Origin: Pyxidicoccus xibeiensis
GTDB lineage: Bacteria > Myxococcota > Myxococcia > Myxococcales > Myxococcaceae
Reading direction: 5' to 3'
Length of the DNA: 64,000 bases
NCBI RefSeq assembly: GCF_024198175.1
Contig: NZ_JAJVKV010000028.1
Span: forward strand, 1 to 64,000
Shown: positions 36,007 through 44,621 of the stretch, piece by piece
Layout: each line of letters opens with the position of its first letter
Position numbering within the stretch: position 1 is the stretch's first letter
Translations under genes and position numbers: made by a program
Notes under the pieces: model-generated
Told to the model about the DNA's origin: nothing
Seen by the model: only the letters and a program-made list of their open reading frames with translations
The model's database searches: none

Positions 36007-38219
36007 GCACGCCCCTGAGCCGTCGCTCCGTCCTGCAGGGCACCCTGGTGCTGGCCTTCGCCCTGACAGGCCCCTTCGCGCTCGGCGCGGCACCGGGGCG
36101 CAAGGGATTGCCGGGAGCCCTGAAGCGCAACAGCCAGCTCGATGCGTGGTTGTCCATTGGCGCCGATGGAGTCGTGACGCTGAAGACGGGCAAGGTGGAG
36201 CTGGGCCAGGGCGTGCTGACGGCGCTGGGCCAGATTTGCGCCGACGAGCTGGACGTCGACTTCCAGCGGCTGAAGCTCATCTCCGGAGACACGGCGCTGA
36301 CGCCGAACGAGGGAGTCACCGCCGGCAGCATGTCCATCCCGGAAGGAGGCACGGCGGTGCGCTACGCCTCCGCCGAGGTCCGCTCCCTCCTGCTGACCAT
36401 GGCGGGCAAGCGCCTGGGGGTGAAGGAAGAGCGATTGAAGGTGCGGGACGGGACCATCACCGCGCCGGGAGGCCGCTCGGTCACCTACTGGAGCCTGATG
36501 GGCGGCAAGTCCCTGAGCCGGGAGGCCACCGGGAGCGTGGCGCCCAAGCCCGTCTCCGAGCGCCGCTACATCGGCCAGTCCGTGCCCCGCGTGGACCTGC
36601 CGGCCAAGGTCACCGGGGAGGCGGTCTTCGTGCAGGACTTCCGCTCGGACGCGCTGGTGCACGGGCGTGTCATCCGCGCGCCGTCGTACGGAGCGAAGCT
36701 CGTCGAGGTGGACACCGCGAGCGTGGAGGGACTGCCGGGTGTGCTGAAGGTGGTGCGCGACGGAGACTTCCTGGGCGTCATCGCGACGAAGGAGTGGCAG
36801 GTCATCAAGGCCGCGGCGCGCCTGGCGGAGGCTGCCCGGTGGAAGGAGCAGGCCACGCTGCCCGCGGACCCGTATGCGTGGCTGCTGGCGCAACCCGCGA
36901 AGGACACCGTCATCGAGGACGTCCCACGCCCCACGGACGAGGCACCGGTACGCACGTTGGAGGCGCGCTACCGCCGGCCGTACCAGATGCACGCGGCCAT
37001 CGGTCCGTCCTGCGCGGTGGCGGAGTGGGACGGGGACACCCTGACGGTGCACACCCACAGCCAGAGTGTGTTCGACACCAGCGCGGCCATCGCGAAGCTG
37101 GTCGGCCTGCCGGCGGAGAAGGTGCGGGGCCGGCACCTGCAGGGCTCGGGCTGCTACGGCCACAACGGCGCGGACGACGCGGCGGCCGATGCGGCGCTGC
37201 TGGCGCGTGCCCTGCCTGGCAAGGCGGTGCGCGTGCAGTGGTCCCGTGAGGACGAGCACACGTGGGAGCCGTATGGCTCGGCGATGGTGACGAAGGTCCG
37301 AGCGACGGTGAACGCGGCGGGGCATGTGCTCGACTGGGATTACGAGCTGTGGTCCACGCCGCACGGTACGCGGCCCGGAGGCAATCCCGGCAACCTGCTG
37401 GCGGGCCGCTCCCTGGCGAAGCCCTTTCCCATGTCTCCGCCCTGGAATGGAGGGCCGCCGAACTACTCCGCCGACCGGAACGCCATTCCGCTCTATGCCT
37501 TCCCGGGTCGGAGGGTGACGACGCACTTCGTGGAGCAGATGCCGTTGCGAGTGTCCTCGCACCGGAGCCTCGGGGCCTATGCCAACGTCTTCTCCATCGA
37601 GTCCTTCGTGGACGAGCTGGCGCACGCGGCGAAGACCGACCCCGTCACCTTCCGGCTCCGGCAGTTGCTGGATGAGCGAGCGAAGGCCGTCATCGAGAAG
37701 GCGGCGGAGCGCTTCGGTTGGTCGGACAAGCCGCGCCCACCCGGGCGTGGACGAGGCATGGCCTTCGCGCGTTACAAGAACGTCGCCAGCTACTGCGCGG
37801 TCTGCATGGAGGTCTCCGTGGACGAGAAGGCGGGAGCCATCCAGGTGCAGCGGGCGGTGGTGGCGGCGGACGCGGGCGAGGTGGTGAACCCGGACGGGCT
37901 CATCAACCAGCTCGAGGGTGGGCTCATCCAGTCGCTGAGCTGGAGTCTGAAGGAAGCGGTCCGGCACGACGGCCGCCGAATCGTCTCGCGTGATTGGAGC
38001 AGCTATCCCATCCTCACCTTCTCCGAGGTGCCGCCCGTGGAGGTCGCGCTCATCGACCGGCCGGGAGAGCCGTTCCTCGGAGCGGGAGAGGCGACGCAAG
38101 GCCCCACTGCCGCGGCGCTCGCCAACGCGGTCTTCGACGCCACAGGCGTGCGAGTGAGAGACCTGCCACTGACACCGGAACGGCTGAAGGCGGCACGCGA
38201 GAAGACGCTCGTGCCTTGA
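36003..38219 (+). CDS. iorB: Molybdopterin large subunit of an isoquinoline 1-oxidoreductase-like enzyme
   Basis: A 738-residue catalytic subunit. A Tat signal is visible (SRRSVLQGTLVLAFALTG), as in IorB and membrane-associated aldehyde dehydrogenases. The Mo-binding region shows VELGQGVLTALGQI, SGCYGHNGADDAAADAALLA, PLRVSSHRSLGAYANVF and the catalytic Glu in GAGEATQGPTAAALANA near the C-terminus. It hydroxylates or oxidises an N-heterocycle or aldehyde in the periplasm; the substrate cannot be named. The probable electron acceptor, a dihaem cytochrome, is encoded at 39686-40339 on the other strand beyond the sit pair. Confidence 0.9.
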   Translation: MSTPLSRRSVLQGTLVLAFALTGPFALGAAPGRKGLPGALKRNSQLDAWLSIGADGVVTLKTGKVELGQGVLTALGQICADELDVDFQRLKLISGDTALTPNEGVTAGSMSIPEGGTAVRYASAEVRSLLLTMAGKRLGVKEERLKVRDGTITAPGGRSVTYWSLMGGKSLSREATGSVAPKPVSERRYIGQSVPRVDLPAKVTGEAVFVQDFRSDALVHGRVIRAPSYGAKLVEVDTASVEGLPGVLKVVRDGDFLGVIATKEWQVIKAAARLAEAARWKEQATLPADPYAWLLAQPAKDTVIEDVPRPTDEAPVRTLEARYRRPYQMHAAIGPSCAVAEWDGDTLTVHTHSQSVFDTSAAIAKLVGLPAEKVRGRHLQGSGCYGHNGADDAAADAALLARALPGKAVRVQWSREDEHTWEPYGSAMVTKVRATVNAAGHVLDWDYELWSTPHGTRPGGNPGNLLAGRSLAKPFPMSPPWNGGPPNYSADRNAIPLYAFPGRRVTTHFVEQMPLRVSSHRSLGAYANVFSIESFVDELAHAAKTDPVTFRLRQLLDERAKAVIEKAAERFGWSDKPRPPGRGRGMAFARYKNVASYCAVCMEVSVDEKAGAIQVQRAVVAADAGEVVNPDGLINQLEGGLIQSLSWSLKEAVRHDGRRIVSRDWSSYPILTFSEVPPVEVALIDRPGEPFLGAGEATQGPTAAALANAVFDATGVRVRDLPLTPERLKAAREKTLVP

Positions 38220-38266
38220 CCGAGCGCTGGATTACCCCGGCGGCGTTCCACTAACGTCCTTGGGCC

Positions 38267-38935
38267 GTGCGCGACCTCCCAGCGCTCTGCCTCGCGTTGC
38301 TGGCCACGTGCTGGCTGGGCTGTTCCACCGTCACGAACGCAGCCGTGCAGCCTTGGGATGAGGCGCGTGGGGAGTGCCACACGCCCCATGACGACGCGTG
38401 CGTCACCCTTCTATGCCTGGGTGACACCTGCGGCTTCTACCCCTGCGAGGCACTGCCCGGTGAACTGGAGCTGGCACGATTCCCTCCCGCACGGCCGCCA
38501 GCCGCCACGGCGGCGCCAGGAAGTGGGCCCCGCAGGAACTGGGGAGGCGCGCACAAGCTTCCTCGGGGAGCCGTCATGGTCTTCCCCAACTGGAACGGCG
38601 GTCCAGAAGAGCTCATCCCGCCGTCACGCCAGCTCCCTCCCGGCCGAACCGAGAAACATCACATCTTCCCCCAGGCGAAGGATCTGGCGGAGTGGTTCGT
38701 GCGGCAGGGCGTCGAGATTCACGACTACACCATGCCCATTCCACGCGACCTCCACCGGCGAATCCACGAAGGTGGCCCTTCGGGAGGACGCTGGAACGAA
38801 GCGTGGCGCGAGTTCAGGAGAGGCAATGAGAACGCCTCCCCCGAGGAGATCTTCAAACATGCAGGGGAGCTCATCTACCGCTTCCAGCTCATCGGCGGGC
38901 CTATTCAGCCCTACTATTCGATGCCAGGGACATGA
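38267..38935 (+). CDS. sitA6: SitA6-family polymorphic toxin lipoprotein
   Basis: Contact-dependent toxin that in Myxococcus is delivered to TraA-matched kin by outer-membrane exchange (established for Sit proteins). The 222-residue protein has a lipoprotein signal ending CWLGC (Cys19), a Cys-rich N-terminal delivery region (Cys37, Cys45, Cys50, Cys55, Cys60), a Pro/Ala linker (about 70-90) and a C-terminal domain with TEKHHIFPQ (His131-His132) and DLHRRIHEGG (His163, His167). This HHxF plus LHxxIH pattern resembles an HNH-type nuclease and is what the TIGR02269-type family carries (memory-based). The start is GTG. The immunity gene follows with ATGA overlap. Confidence 0.85.
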   Translation: MRDLPALCLALLATCWLGCSTVTNAAVQPWDEARGECHTPHDDACVTLLCLGDTCGFYPCEALPGELELARFPPARPPAATAAPGSGPRRNWGGAHKLPRGAVMVFPNWNGGPEELIPPSRQLPPGRTEKHHIFPQAKDLAEWFVRQGVEIHDYTMPIPRDLHRRIHEGGPSGGRWNEAWREFRRGNENASPEEIFKHAGELIYRFQLIGGPIQPYYSMPGT

Positions 38936-39672
38936 GAGAGCCTGGACAGATGACGCGCATCTTTGAGCTCCGGCGAGACAAGGCGTGCTGGGAGCGCTTC
39001 AACGGGAGCCTTGATGCCGCGCACAAGTGGGGGCTGCCCGGCGCTCGTTGCTCCACATGTGGAGCGACGTGGAGCTCTTCAGGCCACCAATACCCTGCCA
39101 TTGACCTGTCGCAACTGCCGGAGCGGAGTGAGTTCGAGAAACCAAGGCCCGAACCATTCACCGAGTTCGCCCGACTGCGCGAGCTGGTACGTCCCCTGGC
39201 ACCACCGAACGCGGCGCTGCCGCCCGGTACCAGCTTCGGGCCGCTGGTGGGTACGGCCTCCGGGAAGTTCGCTCCCTTCACCTGGCTGGGGGACATCATG
39301 CTGCTCGTGCGCAGGGAGGAATTGGAGCGTCTCCAGGCCGAGGGTGTGCGAGGTCTGCTCGGCTGCCGGACGGAGCTCGCCTTCCGGCAGAAGAATCCTC
39401 CGGAACTGCTGGAGCTGCAGCTCGAGCCGCATGGCCGGCTGCACCCGGACTGCCTGCCCACGGACCTGCTTCCGCCGTGCGCCACCTGTGGCCGCGTCGC
39501 ATTCCGCCTACCGGAGCAACCCATTCTGGAGGCGGCCTCGCTGCCCACGGACCTCGATGTGTTCCGAGTGGGCAGCTACGCCACGGTGATTGTCGGCACC
39601 CAGCGCTTCATGGAGGCCGTGCGCCACCTCGCGCTGGAAGGCACCACCTTCCGCGAGCTACCCACCCGCTGA
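38932..39672 (+). CDS. sitI6: SitI6-family double-CXXCG immunity protein
   Basis: A 246-residue cytoplasmic protein with exactly two CXXCG motifs, CSTCG at about 40-44 and CATCG at about 183-187. This is the defining pattern of the Myxococcus paralogous family (TIGR02264-type) now linked to SitI6 immunity. The two pairs probably bind one zinc. Sequences such as HKWGLPGARCSTCGATW and LLELQLEPHGRLHPDCLP fit that family as I remember it. The ATG at 38932 overlaps the toxin stop; an in-frame ATG at 38950 (MTRIFELRRD) matches the family start better and has GAGAG about 9 bases upstream. It neutralises the adjacent toxin in sister cells. Confidence 0.85.
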   Translation: MREPGQMTRIFELRRDKACWERFNGSLDAAHKWGLPGARCSTCGATWSSSGHQYPAIDLSQLPERSEFEKPRPEPFTEFARLRELVRPLAPPNAALPPGTSFGPLVGTASGKFAPFTWLGDIMLLVRREELERLQAEGVRGLLGCRTELAFRQKNPPELLELQLEPHGRLHPDCLPTDLLPPCATCGRVAFRLPEQPILEAASLPTDLDVFRVGSYATVIVGTQRFMEAVRHLALEGTTFRELPTR

Positions 39673-39685
39673 GTGAACCAGGAAC

Positions 39686-40339
39686 CTAGGACTTCGGGCA
39701 CGCCGCGCCGTTGGCAATCCATGCCTGGATGAGCGCACCGAACGCCGCCTGGGTACCGGGCACCGGCTCCAGTCCCGGCCCGGGATTCCATCCCCAACCC
39801 ACCAGCACGTCCTCCGCCATGTGGTGGTGGATGGCCTCCAGCGACTTGCCGCCGTTGCGCTTCGGGTCCTTCAGCTGCTCGCAAATCTCTCCCAGCGACT
39901 TCCCCACCCACGCCATCTCCTTCGGAGCCAGGGCCCACTTCGGATTGCCCGGGATGCTCCGAAGCGTTGCACCCACCAGCGGCGTGTTCGTCTGCTGATG
40001 GCACGCCTCGCAGTGCAGCCCCGCCGCCCCGTGCCCATCCGCTCCGCCCGACACCTTCGGCTCGTGCAGGCGCTGCTCCATCCCCTGCCGGGGCACACCA
40101 TCCGCCGGGTGGCAGTTGACGCAGCGCGGATGCGCAATCACCCGCCCTGCCTCGACGAAGAGCGCGACAGACCGGGCCGCCGGGTCCTCGATGGAGGCGA
40201 ACGAGGACACGGGCCGGAGTCCCCCGCGTGACGCATCCGCGACAGGCGCCTCGGCCGCCGCGGGCCGCGCCGGAGACTTGCAGCCCGCCAGTGCGCCTGC
40301 GGCGCTCAGCATCAAGACAGCGATGGGCAGTCGTCTCAT
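39686..40339 (-). CDS. Dihaem cytochrome c lipoprotein, probable Ior electron acceptor
   Basis: A 217-residue periplasmic c-type cytochrome with a lipoprotein signal (AAGALAGC, Cys20) and two haem sites, CVNCH and CEACH, plus a downstream HHHM segment that may give an axial ligand. Proteins of this type are encoded next to iorA-iorB genes in other bacteria and are annotated as an Ior subunit. Here it is near the iorAB-like pair but on the opposite strand and separated by the sit pair. It probably takes electrons from the molybdoenzyme. Its ATG follows the stop of the upstream FAD oxidoreductase directly (TGAATG), so those two are co-transcribed. Confidence 0.85.
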   Translation of the reverse strand: MRRLPIAVLMLSAAGALAGCKSPARPAAAEAPVADASRGGLRPVSSFASIEDPAARSVALFVEAGRVIAHPRCVNCHPADGVPRQGMEQRLHEPKVSGGADGHGAAGLHCEACHQQTNTPLVGATLRSIPGNPKWALAPKEMAWVGKSLGEICEQLKDPKRNGGKSLEAIHHHMAEDVLVGWGWNPGPGLEPVPGTQAAFGALIQAWIANGAACPKS

Positions 40340-41578
40340 TCAGCGCTCCAAATCCCGCAGTACGGCCTCCGCCGCACGGCGCCCGGAGCCCAGCGCGCCG
40401 TCGATGGAGGAATTGTCACGGTGGTCCCCGCACACGTACAGCCCGGGAGAGATTCGCACCGTCCGGTGCGGCGGCTCCAGTGCGTGCGGCGGCTGCGCGG
40501 GCAGTGCATGCCGAAGCGAGTACGTCCGCAGGTGCCGCCACGAGGACACGGCCGTCCCGAACCAGCCGGTGATCTCCTCCCGCACGCGCAGCTCCACGCC
40601 CTCCACGTCCCCCAGCACGGACACGGACACGAGCGACTGCCCCGGGGGCGCATAGGCTGGTGACACCTCGCTCATCACCGCCACGTTGTTCACCACGCCC
40701 CGCCCTTCCCCATTGAGCACCAGCCAGGGCCCCTGCACGGGCGGCTCCGGCGCGGCGAAGTAGAGGCACGTCACGCGGTTCATCCGGTGCGCCGGCATCC
40801 CGGGCAGCAGCCCCACCGCGCCCACCGGGTCCGCCGCCACCACCACCGCCTTCGCGCCAATCACCTCGCCGTCCTCCAGCCGCACGCGGTGGCCCCAGAC
40901 CTCGGACACCGGCGCGCGCATCCGCAGCACTCCCGAGGGAAGCCGCGCCGCGAGCTGCTCGGGGATGGCCCCCATGCCCCGCTCCGGCACCACCGTGTCC
41001 CCCGTGGCGAACATCCGGAAGACGAACTCCAGGAAGCGGCTCGACGTGGCCAGCTCCCGCTCCAGGAAGATGCCCGCGAAGAACGGCCGAAGGAATCCCT
41101 CCAGCATCTCCTCCGAGAAGCCCAGGTCCTCCAGGTAGCGCTGCGCGGCACGCTGGGGCCGGTACCACAGGTCCTCCAGCTCGCCGGACACCGCGGCCTG
41201 CCGCAGCTCCAGCACGCGCAGCTTGTCCGTGAAGCTGCCCGGCCCCTCGAAGAGGTGGGAGAGAGCCTGGCCCGGCCGCCGCAGCGGGTCCGCCACCGTG
41301 AGCAACCGCCCGCCGCGCCGAACCTTCGCTCCAGGCACGAAGCGACGAAGCGCGAGCGCCTCGAAATCCAATGCCCGGCGCCCCTCCGGGTAGGCGGTGA
41401 GGAGCACCTGGAAGCCCCTGTCCAACAGGAAGCCCTCGTACGCGTCCGTACGAACCCGGCCGCCCGGTGCGTCCCCGCCCTCCAGTAGGAGCACCTTTAT
41501 CCGTCCGGCGAGAAGCGCCCGGGTGCACGCCAGCCCGGCAAGCCCTGCACCCACCACGATGACATCCGGGTTCGACAC
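40340..41578 (-). CDS. FAD-dependent amine oxidase/desaturase-type oxidoreductase
   Basis: A 412-residue flavoprotein with the N-terminal dinucleotide-binding motif VIVVGAGLAGLACTRALL, the second FAD motif EGGDAPGGRVRTDAYEGFLLDRGFQVL and the C-terminal FAD segment GLYVCGDHRDNSSIDGALGSGRRAA. This fits the phytoene-desaturase, protoporphyrinogen-oxidase and monoamine-oxidase superfamily; DRGFQVLLTAYPEG is typical of a subgroup of unknown substrate. The start is GTG at 41578. It is divergent from aroF and co-transcribed with the dihaem cytochrome, so a redox link is possible. A carotenoid substrate is conceivable but not shown. Confidence 0.85.
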   Translation of the reverse strand: MSNPDVIVVGAGLAGLACTRALLAGRIKVLLLEGGDAPGGRVRTDAYEGFLLDRGFQVLLTAYPEGRRALDFEALALRRFVPGAKVRRGGRLLTVADPLRRPGQALSHLFEGPGSFTDKLRVLELRQAAVSGELEDLWYRPQRAAQRYLEDLGFSEEMLEGFLRPFFAGIFLERELATSSRFLEFVFRMFATGDTVVPERGMGAIPEQLAARLPSGVLRMRAPVSEVWGHRVRLEDGEVIGAKAVVVAADPVGAVGLLPGMPAHRMNRVTCLYFAAPEPPVQGPWLVLNGEGRGVVNNVAVMSEVSPAYAPPGQSLVSVSVLGDVEGVELRVREEITGWFGTAVSSWRHLRTYSLRHALPAQPPHALEPPHRTVRISPGLYVCGDHRDNSSIDGALGSGRRAAEAVLRDLER

Positions 41579-41719
41579 GCGCGGCCTCCCACATGCACGC
41601 CAGAAACCCGCCGCACCCTGGCTTGTAAAGCCCGTCGGGCACAAGGGAGACTGCCTGCGGGTTGCGGCAACGGACACTTGTTGCTGAACCTTGTCAGCGC
41701 GCCCGTTAGCCTGGGCGCC

Positions 41720-41741
41720 GGTGCCGGCATCCCCCGGCACC
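41720..41741 (+). promoter_or_regulatory. Stem-loop in the aroF-trp leader
   Basis: GGTGCCGG (41720-41727) pairs perfectly with CCGGCACC (41734-41741) around a 6-base loop and ends 28 bases before the aroF ATG. There is no T-run and no upstream reading frame rich in Trp codons, so classical attenuation is not supported. It may affect translation or RNA stability. A second imperfect inverted repeat (CTTGT...GCCCG/CGGGC ACAAG) lies at 41622-41645. Confidence 0.4.
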
Positions 41742-41769
41742 CTTACCCGGAGAGAAGGCAGGAACCCCC

Positions 41770-42795
41770 ATGTTGATCGTGATGCGACCCGACGCGACGG
41801 CCCAGGACATCGAGCGTGTGAACGACGAGATCCGCCGTCGTGGCTGGCAACCGCATGCGATTCCAGGGGGCACCCGCACGGCCATCGGCATCACCGGCAA
41901 CCCCGGCGCGGTGGAGCCCGAGCCCTTCCGGGTCCTCCCTGGCGTCGCGGACGCGGTGGCCATCTCCCAGCCGTTCAAGCTCGTCAGCCGCGAGGTGAAG
42001 CCGGACAACACGCAGCTCGAGGTCGGCGGCCTCACCATCGGCGGCGCGGCGTTCCACGTCATCGCCGGCCCCTGCTCGGTGGAGTCGCGCGAGCAGATTC
42101 TCTCCACCGCCCACGCGGTGAAGAAGGCGGGCGCCACCATGCTGCGCGGCGGCGCGTTCAAGCCCCGCACCAGCCCCTACGAGTTCCAGGGGCTCAAGGG
42201 TGACGGCCTGGCGCTGCTCGCCGAGGCGCGCAAGGAGACGGGCCTGCTCGTCACCACCGAGGTGAAGGACGTGGCCACGCTGGACGCGGTGGCCGAGCAC
42301 ACCGACATCCTCCAGATTGGCGCGCGCAACATGCAGAACTTCAGCCTCCTGGAGGCGGTGGGCGAGCGCCGCAAGCCGGTGCTGCTCAAGCGCGGCATGA
42401 GCGCCACCATCAAGGAGCTGCTGATGGCGGCCGAGTACATCGTCGCCCGCGGCAACACCCAGGTCATCCTCTGCGAGCGCGGCATCCGCACCTTCGAGAC
42501 GATGACGCGCAACACGTTGGACCTGAACGCCGTGCCCATGCTCAAGGCGCTGTCGCACCTGCCCGTCTTCGTGGACCCCTCGCACGGCATCGGCGTGCGC
42601 AAGGCGGTGCCGGCGATGATGCGGGCGGCGACGGCGGTGGGGGCGGACGGCATCATCGTCGAGGTGCACCCCGACCCGCCGCGCGCCAAGTCGGACGGCG
42701 CGCAGTCGCTGGACTTCTCCGAGTTCGAGAAGTCCATGAACGAGGTCCGCGCCATCGCCCAGGCGATGGGACGCGAAGTCGTGAGACTGGGGTAG
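41770..42795 (+). CDS. aroF: 3-deoxy-7-phosphoheptulonate synthase (DAHP synthase)
   Basis: First enzyme of the shikimate pathway: phosphoenolpyruvate plus erythrose 4-phosphate gives DAHP. The 341-residue type I-beta enzyme has an N-terminal ferredoxin-like regulatory domain (about 1-70) and a TIM barrel with HVIAGPCSVESREQI, MLRGGAFKPRTSPYEFQG, QIGARNMQNF, LLKRGMSATIKE, ILCERGIRTFE and FVDPSHGIGVRKAV, the usual metal and PEP sites. It is the first gene of a tight operon with trpDCFBA (3 bp to trpD), so carbon entry and tryptophan synthesis are expressed together. An AGGAAC lies just upstream of the ATG. Confidence 0.95.
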   Translation: MLIVMRPDATAQDIERVNDEIRRRGWQPHAIPGGTRTAIGITGNPGAVEPEPFRVLPGVADAVAISQPFKLVSREVKPDNTQLEVGGLTIGGAAFHVIAGPCSVESREQILSTAHAVKKAGATMLRGGAFKPRTSPYEFQGLKGDGLALLAEARKETGLLVTTEVKDVATLDAVAEHTDILQIGARNMQNFSLLEAVGERRKPVLLKRGMSATIKELLMAAEYIVARGNTQVILCERGIRTFETMTRNTLDLNAVPMLKALSHLPVFVDPSHGIGVRKAVPAMMRAATAVGADGIIVEVHPDPPRAKSDGAQSLDFSEFEKSMNEVRAIAQAMGREVVRLG

Positions 42796-42798
42796 GCC

Positions 42799-43815
42799 AT
42801 GACGCTCAAAGAAGCGCTGGGCAAGGTGGTAGGCCGGCGCGACCTGACCCGCGAGGAGATGGCCCAGGTGATGGGCCTGATGCTCGCGGGAGAGGCGTCG
42901 CCTGCCCAGGTGGGAGCGCTGGCCACGGCGCTCAAGATGAAGGGGGAGACGGAGGACGAAATCCTCGGCGCGGCGGAGGCCATGCGGGCCTGCGCGGCGA
43001 AGCTCTCCCCCAGGGCGGAGGTGGTGCTCGACACCTGCGGTACGGGGGGTGATGGGGCGCACACCTTCAACATCTCCACCGCGGTGGCCTTCGTGGCCGC
43101 CGGGGCGGGAGTCACCGTCGCGAAGCACGGCAACCGCGCCGTCTCCAGCCGCTGCGGCAGCGCGGACGTGCTGGCGGCGCTCGGCGTGCAGATGGAGCGC
43201 CCGCACGAGCGCGTGGCGCGGGACATCGACGAGCACGGGGTGGGCTTCCTCTTCGCGCCCTCGCACCACAGTGCCCTGCGGCACGTGGCGCAGGCGCGGC
43301 GGGACATGGGCTTCCACAGCGTGTTCAACCTGCTGGGGCCGCTGACCAACCCGGCCGGTGCGCGCTACCAGCTGCTGGGCACCTTCGACGGCCAGCGCGT
43401 GGAGCAGACCGCGCGCGTGCTGGGGCGCCTGGGCAGCCGCCGCGCGTGGGTGGTGCACGGGGACGACGGGCTGGACGAAGTGTCGCCCTGCGCGCCCACC
43501 CGGGTGGCGGAGCTGTGCGAGGACGGCACCGTGCGGACCTTCACGGTGAGGCCCGAGGACGCGGGGCTGGAGGTGGTGGGCCGCGAGGCCATCGCCGGCG
43601 GCGACGCGGAGGAGAACGCGAAGCGGCTGCGCTCGCTGCTGGAGGGTGAGCGCTCCGGGCTGCGCACGGCGGTGCTGCTCAACGCGGCGGCGGCGCTGGT
43701 GGTGGTGGGCCAGGCGGTGGACCTGCGTGACGGCGTGCGGAAGGCGGAGCACGCCATCGACTCGGGCGCGGCGGCGCGCAAGCTGGCGGCGCTCATCCAC
43801 GGGGCCGTGTCGTGA
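42799..43815 (+). CDS. trpD: Anthranilate phosphoribosyltransferase
   Basis: Transfers phosphoribose from PRPP to anthranilate, step two of tryptophan synthesis. The 338-residue protein has the helical N-terminal domain, the PRPP-binding loop VLDTCGTGGDGAHTFNIST, AKHGNRAVSSRCGSADVL, and FNLLGPLTNPAGARYQLLG with the metal-site region DGLDEVSP. It is a stand-alone TrpD, not fused to TrpG, whose gene lies at 50000-50563. The stop overlaps trpC (GTGA). Confidence 0.97.
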   Translation: MTLKEALGKVVGRRDLTREEMAQVMGLMLAGEASPAQVGALATALKMKGETEDEILGAAEAMRACAAKLSPRAEVVLDTCGTGGDGAHTFNISTAVAFVAAGAGVTVAKHGNRAVSSRCGSADVLAALGVQMERPHERVARDIDEHGVGFLFAPSHHSALRHVAQARRDMGFHSVFNLLGPLTNPAGARYQLLGTFDGQRVEQTARVLGRLGSRRAWVVHGDDGLDEVSPCAPTRVAELCEDGTVRTFTVRPEDAGLEVVGREAIAGGDAEENAKRLRSLLEGERSGLRTAVLLNAAAALVVVGQAVDLRDGVRKAEHAIDSGAAARKLAALIHGAVS

Positions 43816-44621
43816 GTGGCGCACAGCGAGAAGGGCCGGCGTCCTCCGGGACGCTGGACCTCATCATGGCGCGCAAGCGCCGCGAGCTGGCCGAGCGTCC
43901 GCCCATGGCGCCACGCCCGCGCCCGGCGCCGCGTGACTTCGCGGGGGCCCTGGTGGCGCGTGTCCCAGGGCGGCCGGTGAGCGTCATCGCGGAGGTGAAG
44001 CGCAAGAGTCCCTCGGGCGGCGCCTTTCCCCACCCGGACGTGGTGGCGGTGGCGCGGGCCTACGAGGCCGCGGGGGCCAGCGCCATCAGCGTGCTGACCG
44101 ACGGGCCCGACTTCGGCGGCGCGCTGGAGGACCTGGTGGCGGTGCGGGCGGCAGTATCAATCCCCGTGCTGCGCAAGGACTTCCTGGTGGCCGCGCGCGA
44201 GGTGGAGGAGAGCGCGCTGTGGGGCGCGGACGCGGTGCTGCTCATCGCGGACGCGCTGGAGGACGGCGAGCTGCGGGAGATGGTGGCCGCCGCGCGCGAG
44301 GTGCGGGTGGCCGCGCTGGTGGAGGCGCACACGGAGGCGCACGCCGAGCGCGCGCTGGCCGCGGGCGCGGAGCTGGTGGGCATCAACAACCGGAACCTCG
44401 CCACGCTGAAGACGGACACGGGCACGGCGCTGCGGGTGATGCCGCGGCTGCGCTCCCGCTCCAAGGCGCTGGTGGCGGAGAGCGGGCTGAAGTCGCTCGC
44501 GGACCTGCTGGCGGCGCGTGAAGCGGGCGCTGACTCCGTGCTGGTGGGCGAGTCCCTGCTGCGCGAGGCGGAGCCTGGACGGGCGCTGCGGCGGCTGCTC
44601 GGCGTGGAGGTGCCCCCATGA
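43812..44621 (+). CDS. trpC: Indole-3-glycerol-phosphate synthase
   Basis: Closes the indole ring: CdRP gives indole-3-glycerol phosphate plus CO2. The 269-residue TIM barrel shows VIAEVKRKSPSGG (catalytic Lys and Glu), YEAAGASAISVLTDGPDFGG, VLRKDFLV, LVEAHTEAH, GINNRNLATLKTD and VAESGLKS. The start is GTG overlapping the trpD stop; the stop overlaps trpF (ATGA). It is a single-function protein, unlike the TrpC-TrpF fusion of enteric bacteria. Confidence 0.97.
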   Translation: MSGAQREGPASSGTLDLIMARKRRELAERPPMAPRPRPAPRDFAGALVARVPGRPVSVIAEVKRKSPSGGAFPHPDVVAVARAYEAAGASAISVLTDGPDFGGALEDLVAVRAAVSIPVLRKDFLVAAREVEESALWGADAVLLIADALEDGELREMVAAAREVRVAALVEAHTEAHAERALAAGAELVGINNRNLATLKTDTGTALRVMPRLRSRSKALVAESGLKSLADLLAAREAGADSVLVGESLLREAEPGRALRRLLGVEVPP

